From Candidatus Kouleothrix ribensis (GTDB lineage Bacteria; Chloroflexota; Chloroflexia; Chloroflexales; Roseiflexaceae): 64,000 nt of DNA. The stretch spans positions 2,852,001 to 2,916,000 of the forward strand of contig JADKGW010000001.1 of NCBI GenBank assembly GCA_016722075.1, written 5' to 3'. Position 1 is the first letter of the stretch. Each line of letters opens with the position of its first letter. The notes below the pieces were generated by a model, which was not told the origin of the DNA, did no database searches, and saw only the letters and a list, made by a program, of their open reading frames with translations. The translations under genes and the position numbers were made by a program. Below, piece after piece: positions 36,217-45,182 of the stretch.

Positions 36217-37415
36217 TGGATGTTCTCCATCGCTTGCAAAAGCATCTGGCGATTGAGTTCTCTAACTTCTGGATTAGCAACAAAGGCTTCACCAAACATA
36301 CGTGAATGATCTTCATAGTACTGGAAACTACGCGCATCCATCGCAACAACCTGCTCGATCGTCGTAACAAACTCCTCGGTGTGATCTAGGGAAATATCCC
36401 ATCCTGCACCGTGCTCCTCCAAATGTTGCCAAGGCGTCCGATCGCTAATAAGTACCGGGCAGCCAGCGCGCAACGACTCTAAAATCGCGTGGCCAAAATT
36501 TTCGCCAAGAGTGGGAAATAAGAACATGTGATACTGCGAAAATGTACTATAAACATGCTCAGGCAACACAACCCCCAGGTATCGTACCTGAATATTGGCA
36601 GGCAACTGCGCAATAAGGCCCTCACACTCACGCCAGTAGATCGTATCCTCCAAAGGGCCATATATATCAAATTGTATTTGACCACGAACCTCGGATAGTA
36701 TCTTTAAAGCACCCGAAAGATTTTTCATACGCGCAACCCTAGATAAAAAAACGATTTTCACCGAACCCGTCTCCTTATATCGCAAGTGAATAGGAGCTGT
36801 ATCTATGATTTCTCGCGAACTTTTCGGCGGCATATTCGGCGCAATAAAAACTTTATCGGGTCGAATTCCAATTCTTGAATTGAACGCTAATATATGATTG
36901 TATTCTTTTTCAGATGAAGCTTGCCAAGAAATATCCGCACAAAGACCCGATAACTTAACAAAAAGAGCATATGCCTGTTTTTTTTGACGCTTTATCCCAA
37001 GAGCTCCTGGAGAAAACTCTCCTCGAGGCGCAAGAAGTAAAGGTCGACGATCTATCATTTTTAACCGGTGAATAATAAGAGTTTTAATAGTAAATGAGTG
37101 AAAAAAGCCATTGAGATAGATTAAATCGTAGTTGTGATCACTTACTAATTGTTTCCAAGACAGAATATTTACTTCTTCGGGTGATACATAACGAACACGC
37201 CCTTTACCAACCTTTTGCCACTTACCATGATCTATTGATGTGTATGGCTCTTTATCTCCAAGATCGCGATCCATTGTGATAATATCAAAGTCAAACTCAT
37301 CGCCAAGTCGCTCAATAGTGTTAGCAATAGTACGAACAGGCCCGCCCGCTTTATAACCGGGTAAGTAGCAGGGAGTTACTATTAGAATGTGTGGTCTGCT
37401 GCATTTCAATGTCAT
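36213..37415 (-). CDS. GT4-family glycosyltransferase, AT-rich
   Basis: 400 residues of GT-B fold. The N-terminus HILIVTPCYLPGYKAGGPVRTI and LAPRGEFSPGALGIKRQKK mark the group that adds hexoses in surface polysaccharide loci. The C-terminal domain has FLSRVARMKNLSGALK, GPLEDTIYW and LFPTLGENFGHAILESLRAGCPVLISD (with the ExG-type GENFGHAILE donor-site motif). The coding DNA is clearly lower in GC than the epimerase genes downstream and marks the left side of the AT-rich core of the locus. It is coupled by ATGA overlap to the pseudogene at 36216. Substrate is unknown. Confidence 0.87.
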   Translation of the reverse strand: MTLKCSRPHILIVTPCYLPGYKAGGPVRTIANTIERLGDEFDFDIITMDRDLGDKEPYTSIDHGKWQKVGKGRVRYVSPEEVNILSWKQLVSDHNYDLIYLNGFFHSFTIKTLIIHRLKMIDRRPLLLAPRGEFSPGALGIKRQKKQAYALFVKLSGLCADISWQASSEKEYNHILAFNSRIGIRPDKVFIAPNMPPKSSREIIDTAPIHLRYKETGSVKIVFLSRVARMKNLSGALKILSEVRGQIQFDIYGPLEDTIYWRECEGLIAQLPANIQVRYLGVVLPEHVYSTFSQYHMFLFPTLGENFGHAILESLRAGCPVLISDRTPWQHLEEHGAGWDISLDHTEEFVTTIEQVVAMDARSFQYYEDHSRMFGEAFVANPEVRELNRQMLLQAMENIQ

Positions 37416-37445
37416 GATCTTAAAACAACCCTTATATCTTATTGA

Positions 37446-37830
37446 CTGTAGTTTTGCAAAATTAGGGTAGAGCCAATTGGGCCTTAATTTCGGTCAGGCT
37501 TTGGCCTTGCTGCACCTGCTTGACCACCCAGGCAATGGTCTTGCCCAAGATCTCACGCAGCATGGCCCAACAGGACTCGCCGATGGTCGTCAGGCGTGTC
37601 TGAGCCTATTCATGCGCACGGTCGTGCCGCAACTGTGTCATTAAGGCGCTATACGCCAGGAAGACAAGATGCATGTGCCAGGTCTGGCACTCACCTTTCC
37701 GGAGCTGACAGTCGCCCATACCCAGATGCTGCTTCCCGTCCCGATGGAAGGTCTCTGTCCCAGTCTAGCGTTTGCGATAGGTCTTTGTGATGCGCTAAAA
37801 CAAGGCAAGAGAACGTATGTTTTCATAACA
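37446..37830 (-). mobile_element. IS701-like element remnant, copy 1 (transposase C-terminus)
   Basis: The terminal repeat CTGTAGTTTTGCAAAATTAGGG lies at 37446-37467. Reading leftwards from about 37790 the minus strand encodes TGTETFHRDGKQHLGMGD, HMHLVFLAYSALMTQLRHDRAHE and AQTRLTTIGESC ... TIAWVVKQVQQGQSLTEIKA, the last 110 residues of a DDE transposase, ending in a stop at 37462 inside the terminal repeat. Two in-frame TAG codons (37765-37767 and 37606-37608) replace Trp. The other end of the element is gone. It is related to the copy at 43026. Confidence 0.75.
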
Positions 37831-38132
37831 ACACCTGAAGAACCCAGATTTTCTGTACGGTAGCAAACGCTTCATAAGGGTTTAACCAGGATAATCAAAC
37901 CCAAATACACTTTTAAAGAATGCTTGTTGATCTTCTCGACTCTTGAGATCAAGCATATTATCTATATACTCTGCCAGAAGTAATTTGATATTACTATCGT
38001 AGTCGCTTTTATATTGAGAGTCGAATTTCAAAACTAATCTAATATCTCGAAGGAAAAAGGTTTTTGAATATCTATGATAGTCAACCTCGAAATGAATATC
38101 ATAGTACAATTTATTTTCTTCAATACTACTCC

Positions 38133-39703
38133 GGTAACCGTTCACGACCCCGGCCGATCCGGGTAAGTTGACAGCCGAGCGAATCACTGGCAGACTTGCG
38201 TCTATGGATGACCTGCCGCAGCGATTGGGAATCCCCGACGCCGATTGGGCGCGCACACCGACGAGCGTCCAGGCCGTGGTGCGAGCGCTCGTGCAGGTCG
38301 TGCAGGATCAGCAGCTTCAGCTTCACGCCGCGCTGGAGCAGATCGCTACGCTCCAGCAGCGTGTGGCGGACCTGGAAGCGCGCCTGAAGTCGCACTCGCA
38401 GAACTCGTCCAAGCCCCCATCCTCCGACCCACCCTCGGCTCCGCCGCGGCCAGCGCGCGTAGCACGTGGTCGGCAGACGGGTGGGCAGAAGGGCCATCCG
38501 CGCCACGAGCGACCGGACCCTGAACCCGACCACATCGATGCTGTCCGCGACCACTTCCCGGCGCAATGTCCGCAGTGCCAGACCGACCTTGCCGACCGGC
38601 AGCACGACGCCTGCGCGCCCCAGGTCCAGTTCGTTTGGGAGCTGCCAGAGATACGGCCGTTCATCACCGCCCACACCTATCACACCGTCTGTTGTCCCGA
38701 CTGTGGTGACCTCGTCACGGCCGAGCGCCCGCCGGATGTGCCGCCAGGCGCCTTTGGCGCACGCGCCGCCGCTGGTGTCGCCCTCCTGCACGGCAACTAT
38801 CACTTGAGCCATCGCGCGGTCACACGGCTGTTCGCCGACTTCTTCGGCTTTCCGATCAGTCTCGGCGGTGTGGTGGATCTCCAGCAGGTCGCGAGCGCAG
38901 CGCTCGCCCCGGTGTATCAGGCCATCCGGGCCGTCGTGGTGCAGCAGGACCGTGCCAACCTCGACGAGACCGGCTGGAAGGAAGGCGGCCGCCGTTGCTG
39001 GCTGTGGACGATGGTGACCGCGCGGGCGACCGCCTTCCTGATCCATTCCAGTCGTGCCGGTCCGGCGCTCCGGCAACTCATCGGGGCGGAGTTCGCGGGT
39101 ATCACCACCTCGGATCGCCATCGGCCGTACTTGGCGCTCGACCCGGCCCGCCACCAACTGTGCTGGAGTCACCTCCTCCGCAACTTCCAGGCGCTGGTCG
39201 ACCGCGGCGGTCGGCCGGCGATCTGGGGCGCAGACTTGCTGGCACTGAGCGCGCTCATCTTCGCGCTCTGGCATCGCTACCGCGACGGTCAGATCGACCG
39301 CGCCACACTCCAAGCAGCCATGGCGCCCATCCAAGCGAGCATGCATGTGCTGTTGGTGGCTGGCTCGCGCCGTGCCGATGCGCCCGAAGGGCTGTGTGCC
39401 GAGTTGCTCTCCCACGAAGCGGCCCTCTGGACGTTCGTGCGGGAGGAGCGGCTCGAACCGACCAATAACGTCGCCGAACGGGCGCTGCGCAGCCCGGTGC
39501 TGTGGCGGAAGGGCTGTTTCGGCACGCAGAGCGACGCCGGTAGCCGCTTTGTGGAGCGCATCCTCAGCGTCAGCGCGACCTGCCGTCAACAGCAACGCCA
39601 CCTCCTGACCTTCGTCACCGACGCTATCCGCGCCCTGTGGGCCAGCGCCCCTGCACCGACCCTCATTCCACCCCTGCCTCCCTCACCCTTGTGAACGGTT
39701 ACC
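38133..39703 (+). mobile_element. IS66-like insertion sequence, 1571 bp, with 6-bp target duplication
   Basis: Perfect 13-bp terminal inverted repeats GGTAACCGTTCAC (38133-38145) and GTGAACGGTTACC (39691-39703) enclose a single transposase gene. TACTCC is duplicated on both sides (38127-38132 and 39704-39709). Classical IS66 elements carry three genes and make 8-bp duplications, so this stand-alone, 6-bp form is distinct. Confidence 0.9.
38204..39694 (+). CDS. IS66-like DDE transposase
   Basis: 496 residues from ATG 38204; a TTG at 38168 in frame is possible. An N-terminal coiled coil (about 30-60, LEQIATLQQRVADLEARL) precedes the IS66 hallmark SQNSSKPPSSDPP. Next are a Cys-rich zinc-finger-like region (CPQCQTDL ... 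CCPDCGDLV), the DDE domain with ANLDETGWKEGG, TSDRHRPYL, the CWSHLLRNFQAL segment and the C-terminal EPTNNVAERALR glutamate. All catalytic residues appear intact, and the frame is unbroken, so the element may be active. The gene runs opposite to the gene it interrupts and ends 9 bp before the end of the element. Confidence 0.92.
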   Translation: MDDLPQRLGIPDADWARTPTSVQAVVRALVQVVQDQQLQLHAALEQIATLQQRVADLEARLKSHSQNSSKPPSSDPPSAPPRPARVARGRQTGGQKGHPRHERPDPEPDHIDAVRDHFPAQCPQCQTDLADRQHDACAPQVQFVWELPEIRPFITAHTYHTVCCPDCGDLVTAERPPDVPPGAFGARAAAGVALLHGNYHLSHRAVTRLFADFFGFPISLGGVVDLQQVASAALAPVYQAIRAVVVQQDRANLDETGWKEGGRRCWLWTMVTARATAFLIHSSRAGPALRQLIGAEFAGITTSDRHRPYLALDPARHQLCWSHLLRNFQALVDRGGRPAIWGADLLALSALIFALWHRYRDGQIDRATLQAAMAPIQASMHVLLVAGSRRADAPEGLCAELLSHEAALWTFVREERLEPTNNVAERALRSPVLWRKGCFGTQSDAGSRFVERILSVSATCRQQQRHLLTFVTDAIRALWASAPAPTLIPPLPPSPL

Positions 39704-41757
39704 TACTCCGAAAAGAGTATTGATATTTTTGCACTCCTGAAGTTGGGATTTCTGTAAAGTAGTCGTACTTCCTACAAGGCACTTTGGTATTTCTTGGATT
39801 GATAATAGATGGCATCGAATCTCTCCAATTTTGGATGATGCTCTCAAACTGAGGTTTAGAAGCTCCATCTGCTAATGGGTGTCGAATTGATGAGTAGTCA
39901 TATATCCGACTTGAGAAGCTTTGTTCGTCATGTGTATTACGCGTTATGCGTCTAGATTGCCAATTAAACCACATCAAAGGTGTGCCTAAGAATAAAATGA
40001 AGAGAAGAAGAATAATGATTGTAAGGATGGAATGTTGCCTGATTACTGTAAAAAGCTCTTCAATAAATGCGTCATCTGTAACTAAGTTTTGATATAACCA
40101 GGTTGTAATAGCGACTAACATAGTGATCGCGGCTATCATTAGACCTGTGATGGCAATAAAAAGTCCTACCTTATTCCAGTCACCCGTATCTAGCTTAATC
40201 GTGGTTGCCCCTTGATCTACGTTGATTTCATTTACTTTTCTTGCTTCTGTTAGTTCTGAAATGATCCTATTATCCCGTTCGGCTTCCATAAGATTGCCAA
40301 TATGACGAACATCTGATTCGATAGTACTAATCTGGCGCTGTAATTGCTTTTTTGCTTCCGTTAACGTGGAATCTGAATACTTCCATTCAGAATAACCCCT
40401 TGAATTCATTAGATCTTTGATTAACATTGGGATGCTTGCTTCTGATAAATTATCGACAAGGTCAAATAGATTTGATAGAGGAGATAACTTGCTTAAGATT
40501 AAGTTCTGATATGCTTCGAGTAATGTATAGTCAATAATCAAGGCTTGCAATGAGGGCGGATAGATCTGCCCTGTGCCTTTGTTGATTTTTGCCATAAAAC
40601 TAGTCTTAAGTAAGTGCTTTCGGCAAAATTCGAGACCTTCGCGATATGGCAATAGCCCAAAATTTATTGAGACTCTTATAAACTGCTCCATAGCCGCGTA
40701 TGTAAGTCTACTGTATAATAATTCTCTAGACGCAATGACAGTTTGATTGTGATCATGGCTGGGAATGAAGGCAACATCTATATCTATCATGTTTGTATCA
40801 GTTGATTCGCCTGACCTTAGAGGGTAAGAATAATCTTTCCTTTCGGAAAATAGCGGCTTGTATACACCTCTCCAACCATAAAGAGCTATTGATCTTATAA
40901 TATTTCCTAATGAGAATCGCCTTTCATCTACTTCATTTACTTGAGTTGATTGCGATTGCGATTGATTTGATGATTCAAAAAAGAGCGAAGGAATAATATT
41001 AACATTAAAAATTCCATTGAATAACAAGTCCATTTGATAGTAGTTCAGGGCGCCTTGATAACCTTCCAAGATCTCTTCAACCTTCTGTTCTCCAGATCGT
41101 TGGAATTTCTTAAACCACCCAAAATGAAACAATTCATCAAGGTGTTTTGAAGCGAAATCGTCTCTAAGGAAATTGGCAAATCTGCCATCTGTAATTGACA
41201 TGTCACCATTACGTTGGAATCTGATATTAAAACGCCATAGATATAATCCGTTTGAAAAAACGGAAAACTCACCGGTTATCTCTTTACCGAAAAAGCCTGT
41301 ATTTGAAGGGGATGTACGATATTCAAATTCAGACTGTATTTTACGTGTGGTTAGTTCACCATCACATGATATTAGATTGCCGGTTAACTTTAACCCTCCC
41401 AAGTCAGTATTAACACCTTTAATCTCCTTGTATCTTTGGTGAAAATAGTGAGCGATAGGGCGCTCCTTCGGTTGCTTTATTTCACCTGTTGCATTAAGAA
41501 GATCTGTTTCCCAATTGCGGAATCCGAAAGCATCTTTTCCAGCAGGAAGCCAGAAAAACAGAAAGAGGCTTTCCGTATCGTAGTCAGTGGAGGTGCTACT
41601 TGCTGTTGAAGATGCCTTAGTAACCATATGCTCCTCGCTGTTCTATCGTAAGGCACAGTGCTAGGTTTATAGAATTTATAAACTTAGGGGAAAAACTTTT
41701 GCAGATTCTGACGGATCGCTTTGTGATGCGGTAGAACACCACCTACCCAGCGAGCTA

Positions 41758-42901
41758 TAGTAATCCTAAATGAGTTGTAAACTTGGCATATACATACGGA
41801 GCTTTTCGAATTTGAACGAGAGCGTATTCAATGCTTCCTCAAATAAGTTGAGAACTGCCTGAAAATTGATGCATTCCCGCCAGTGTTTTCGTACATATTG
41901 CTTGGCTTTTAACCAAACATCTTCCATTGGGTTTTGCTCTGGCGCATTCGGTGCGAAAAGGATGCAGTGGACGCTCCATTCGTCTTTTGGCAGCTTGTAA
42001 TTGACACCTTCGAGGTATTCTTGCATTTCTGTACCGCGATGATAGGATGCACCATCCCAAATGAGGACGATCCGTTTCCCTGGGAATTGTTCCCGCACAT
42101 ACTCGACAAAAATCATCGTCCAATCACCATTTGCCGTATCCGTTGGAATTGCGCATATGTCTGCTGTACACAATTCAATGGCCCCGTAGTAGGTTTGTCG
42201 CTCGCGAAAATTCGTCATTGGAATGCTGATTCGTTCGCCCCGTGGCCCCCAAACATAGCCACACGCATCGTTCCAGAGGACATGACACTGATCCACAAAC
42301 ACCACCACCAGGCTCCCATCCGCAATGGCCGCCGCGTGTGCAGTCAAAAAGTCAAGGATTTCTTTTTTTGCGGCAACCAGCGCAGCATCATGCCGAGGAT
42401 TCGTGTGCTGGGCTTTTTTATACGTTATTTTTGCCTCATCGAGCAGTTGGTAATAGCTTTGCTGCGATTGAAACACGATGCCATAGGTTGTTTCGATGTG
42501 CGTTTGGAGGAGTGCGACAGACCATTCTTGTTGATCTTGCAACCAATCAAGCACGGATTGTCGTTCTTCAGGCGACAGATAGGGTTGCATCCCTTGATAC
42601 TTCAAGGTAAATCCATCTACTCCATACTGCGCATAGGCTTTCTTTGCCTGGCTAATAAACCCAGGGGTGACATCCAACATCTCACTAATCGCTGCATACA
42701 AATACCCGAGCAGCGCGAGTTTTACTGCGAGTGCGCGTCGATACTCGCGTGAATCATGGGGTTCAGCCAGAAAGGCGGTGATATCTTCAGGAATAGGAGC
42801 CATACCGCACCTCACAAAGTGGCACACCCGTACTTGGGCGAAGCGTTGCGTACAATCGTGGAACCAGTATACCACGTTTTAGAAATCAGATAGGGATGCT
42901 A
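41758..42901 (-). mobile_element. IS630-family insertion sequence
   Basis: About 1144 bp bounded by TA dinucleotides. The ends are related inverted sequences: TAGTAATCCTAAA at the left and TAGCATCCCTATC at the right (reverse strand). TA flanks fit the Tc1/mariner-like target of IS630. It carries one apparently intact transposase gene. Its ends begin TATAG, as do those of the 137-bp MITE-like repeats. Confidence 0.75.
41766..42803 (-). CDS. IS630-family transposase
   Basis: 345 residues from ATG 42803 with TGAGGT upstream. An N-terminal helix-turn-helix region (about 25-75, LALLGYLYAAISEMLDVTPGFISQ) and a winged-helix-like linker precede the DDE domain: VVFVDQCHVLW (first Asp), VLIWDGASYHRG (second Asp) and APNAPEQNPMEDVW (Glu). 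This is the IS630/Tc1 superfamily pattern. No frameshift is seen, so a functional enzyme is likely. The stop codon lies 8 bp from the element end. It sits between the interrupted membrane-protein gene and the decayed IS701-like copy. Confidence 0.92.
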   Translation of the reverse strand: MAPIPEDITAFLAEPHDSREYRRALAVKLALLGYLYAAISEMLDVTPGFISQAKKAYAQYGVDGFTLKYQGMQPYLSPEERQSVLDWLQDQQEWSVALLQTHIETTYGIVFQSQQSYYQLLDEAKITYKKAQHTNPRHDAALVAAKKEILDFLTAHAAAIADGSLVVVFVDQCHVLWNDACGYVWGPRGERISIPMTNFRERQTYYGAIELCTADICAIPTDTANGDWTMIFVEYVREQFPGKRIVLIWDGASYHRGTEMQEYLEGVNYKLPKDEWSVHCILFAPNAPEQNPMEDVWLKAKQYVRKHWRECINFQAVLNLFEEALNTLSFKFEKLRMYMPSLQLI

Positions 42902-43025
42902 TAGTAGCGAGTATGCTCACAAGAACGAATCACGTTAGAAAGCCATAAACCGTGCATCACCACCACTGAACGTTTGTTCAGAAAGGCCGTTCTTGCGAAA
43001 ATCTGCAAAAGCCCAGTGCTTAACC

Positions 43026-43795
43026 GAAGTTTTGCAAAGTTGAACGTAAGGGTGAAATGTCGTACGATAGCCAGTGATTGTTGAACACGAGCTAACGTCA
43101 GGAGACTACGATGCCAGCGATCGTCGAGTTTCCCACTCTCGTCCAACACCTCTTGGTCGAGTATAGCGACTTGTTTGCCAACGCCCCGGAACGCCACCAT
43201 TTCGCAGCATATCTGACTGACCTGTTCATCGCCGAGCGCAAAACCGTCAGCGGCATCAATCGTGAGTTCGCCGTCACGACCGACCAATCGTGTCTCAATC
43301 GCCGGATGATCGAAGGCGCCTGGGATGCACCCGTCTTAAACCAACGCCGATTGGACGCATTGCAACGTGAGAGTGCTACCCGCTACACTAAGCATGGCGT
43401 CATTCCCATCAATAACACCCTAATCGCCCACGACGGCAAACTGATTGCCGATGTCGACTGGTTCTGGGATCACGCCGACAAACGCCATCTGATCGCTCAC
43501 GATTATCTGATTGCCAACTATGTGTGCGCCTCCGGTAAGCACTACCCGTTGGAGTTCCGACGATTTCGCAAGAAAGAGATCTGCCTGGCCGAGCAAACCA
43601 TGTTCAAGAGCCACACGACCGTGCGCAGGAGTGGACTCACGCGCGCCTGACGACCATCGGCGAGTCCTGTCGAGCAATCTTCCGCAAAAACCTTGGGCGA
43701 AACGATCGCCTGGGTATTCGAGCAAGTCGTACAAGGCCAGAGTCTATCCCAAATCAAAGCCTAGCTCACGCTTCCCTAACTTTGCAAAACTACAG
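43026..43795 (+). mobile_element. IS701-like element, copy 2, internally deleted
   Basis: The right terminal repeat CCCTAACTTTGCAAAACTACAG (43774-43795) matches, in reverse complement, the end of copy 1 at 37446. The left end (43026-43046) keeps the core AGTTTTGCAAAGTT. The element abuts the stop codon of the GT4 gene at 43799. At 770 bp it is too short for an intact IS701-type element. Confidence 0.75.
43111..43764 (+). pseudogene. IS701-like transposase, deleted and frameshifted
   Basis: Begins at ATG 43111 with AGGAG upstream and reads well for about 170 residues: MPAIVEFPTLVQHLLVEYSD, LNRRMIEGAWD, PINNTLIAHDGKLIADVDWFWDHADKRHLIAHDYLIANYVC, EFRRFRKK. After AEQTMFKSHT the sequence jumps to a C-terminal piece (AQEWTHARLTTIGESC) in another frame. 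A further shift in an A-rich run restores TIAWVFEQVVQGQSLSQIKA and the stop at 43762. About 150 central residues, with part of the DDE site, are missing. It is not functional. Confidence 0.82.
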
Positions 43796-43798
43796 TTA

Positions 43799-44995
43799 TT
43801 AAACCTTTAATGAGCTAAGCAGGAGTCGATCATATTGATCCAAATAAACTTGCCCTGCCACGTCAACTGAGAAGCAGCGTTCGGCGTGTTGACGGCCTGC
43901 ACGCCCCATTTGTTGGCGAAGCTGAGCATCTTCGACCAATCGTCGCATAGTGTAAGCTAACCTTGTCGCATCACCAACAGGGGTTAGATACCCTGTCACA
44001 CCGTTTTCGATAACAGTGGATGGCCCACCACAATCGGTACTGATAACCGCCAGACCGCTTGCCATAGCCTCCATTATTGCTATTCCAAGACCTTCTTCAT
44101 TAGAAGGAAGCACAAATAGGGAAGCTTGTCGATAGAGGTCTGCTAACTGTGATAATGTGATATTTTCGAGCATTTCGATATTACCTAAAATTCCAAGCGA
44201 ATTTGCAACAGCAAGATCATCTGGAGAAGGCATAGTACGGCCGGCAAGTATAAGTTGCGGCGTGGAAGCGCACTGCTGGCGTAACATAGCATATGCCTGG
44301 AACAACAGGCGTACATTTTTTCGCGGATCACCGAAGCGACCGATGGATAAGATCGGCCCTTCTGCTCCGAAATGTGAAGGCAGAAAGAGCGAGGTATCGA
44401 TACCAGGAAGGGCAAGCCTCATAGTATCAAGTGCTTGAAATGATTGTGCTAGCTGCATGGAGTAATAACTTTCTGCAAAAACACAATCCATTGACTTTAA
44501 CGCCTGTTTCTCAATCGATGTTACTATTCTATTCATTAGTCCCACCCAAGCTTTGCGCCACCAAGGTATTTCTTTTATTAAGGATCCTCTTTCAGCCGCA
44601 ACAACGGTTGCGAAGAAAAGGCACTGCGGCCTTTGTACGTGATGCACCGCCCAAGCCAAGGCGGGTGAGCCTGCAACAATCTGAACGAGATCAAAGGTAT
44701 TAAGAAGGTCCGTTAGAATCTTACGCGGCTTATAGCGCTGAAATTCAAATTCTACAAGTTGTCCACCCACACGTAAGCATCGTTCATTCTCTCGCGTCAC
44801 ATCCAACACTTGAACCCCACTCAGCCACGTTGAAGGCGACAGAGCTCGGACACTTAAAGCATCTCGCCACGAGGTAGCCAAGACAAAAATCGAAGGATCG
44901 TAACGCCCACTCCGACGCATCTGGTTGGCGAGGAAGCGGGTCATAGTCCACACCCCACCATCCAACGAGTTGGTGACAAGCGCAATACGATACAT
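43799..44995 (-). CDS. GT4-family glycosyltransferase
   Basis: 398 residues from ATG 44995 with GAGGAGG at 5-6 nt. It is a GT-B enzyme: N-terminal YRIALVTNSLDGGVWTMTRFLA, C-terminal ILSIGRFGDPRKNVRLLFQAYAML, LILAGRTMP and VLPSNEEGLGIAIMEAMASGLAVISTDCGG (with the EEGLGIAIMEA donor-phosphate motif) and NGVTGYLTPVGD. It is cytoplasmic and adds one sugar to the lipid-linked repeat unit; donor and acceptor are unknown. The decayed IS701-like element starts 3 bp after its stop, so downstream co-transcription of 37415 and later genes now has to cross about 6 kb of insertion DNA. Confidence 0.88.
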   Translation of the reverse strand: MYRIALVTNSLDGGVWTMTRFLANQMRRSGRYDPSIFVLATSWRDALSVRALSPSTWLSGVQVLDVTRENERCLRVGGQLVEFEFQRYKPRKILTDLLNTFDLVQIVAGSPALAWAVHHVQRPQCLFFATVVAAERGSLIKEIPWWRKAWVGLMNRIVTSIEKQALKSMDCVFAESYYSMQLAQSFQALDTMRLALPGIDTSLFLPSHFGAEGPILSIGRFGDPRKNVRLLFQAYAMLRQQCASTPQLILAGRTMPSPDDLAVANSLGILGNIEMLENITLSQLADLYRQASLFVLPSNEEGLGIAIMEAMASGLAVISTDCGGPSTVIENGVTGYLTPVGDATRLAYTMRRLVEDAQLRQQMGRAGRQHAERCFSVDVAGQVYLDQYDRLLLSSLKV

Positions 44996-45182
44996 CTACA
45001 ACCTCCTCTTTCCAAATTATTGCTAAGCTATTTCTACTAAGCCGAAGCCGTGTAAAAAGTAGCGGCGTTTCGTAGCAATTGGTGTCGAAATAAGCTCTGA
45101 TATGTCCGTACAGCAGCAGATTTGTACATTTCCCTAACCCGAAACCGAATTTTTAGCAAGAGTTCAGTTAGAGTATCACAAG

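Larger units (their letters stand above)
37882..41627 (-). pseudogene. Unrecognised two-helix membrane protein gene, split by an IS66-like element
   Basis: Start ATG 41627 with GAGGAG upstream. The first part codes 641 residues to position 39704, where the IS is inserted. The rest resumes at 38126 and stops at 37882. Removing the IS and one TACTCC copy gives exactly 723 codons with no frameshift, joining YSFRS to SIEENKLYYD. The 722-residue protein has a long hydrophilic N-terminal part (1-485; FLFFWLPAGKDAFGF early, coiled coil about 420-465), two membrane helices (about 487-513 and 533-555) and a soluble C-terminal domain rich in Tyr, Asp and Lys. I recognise no family. It is AT-rich and foreign-looking. 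A sensor, effector or defence role is possible but unsupported. Confidence 0.75.
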
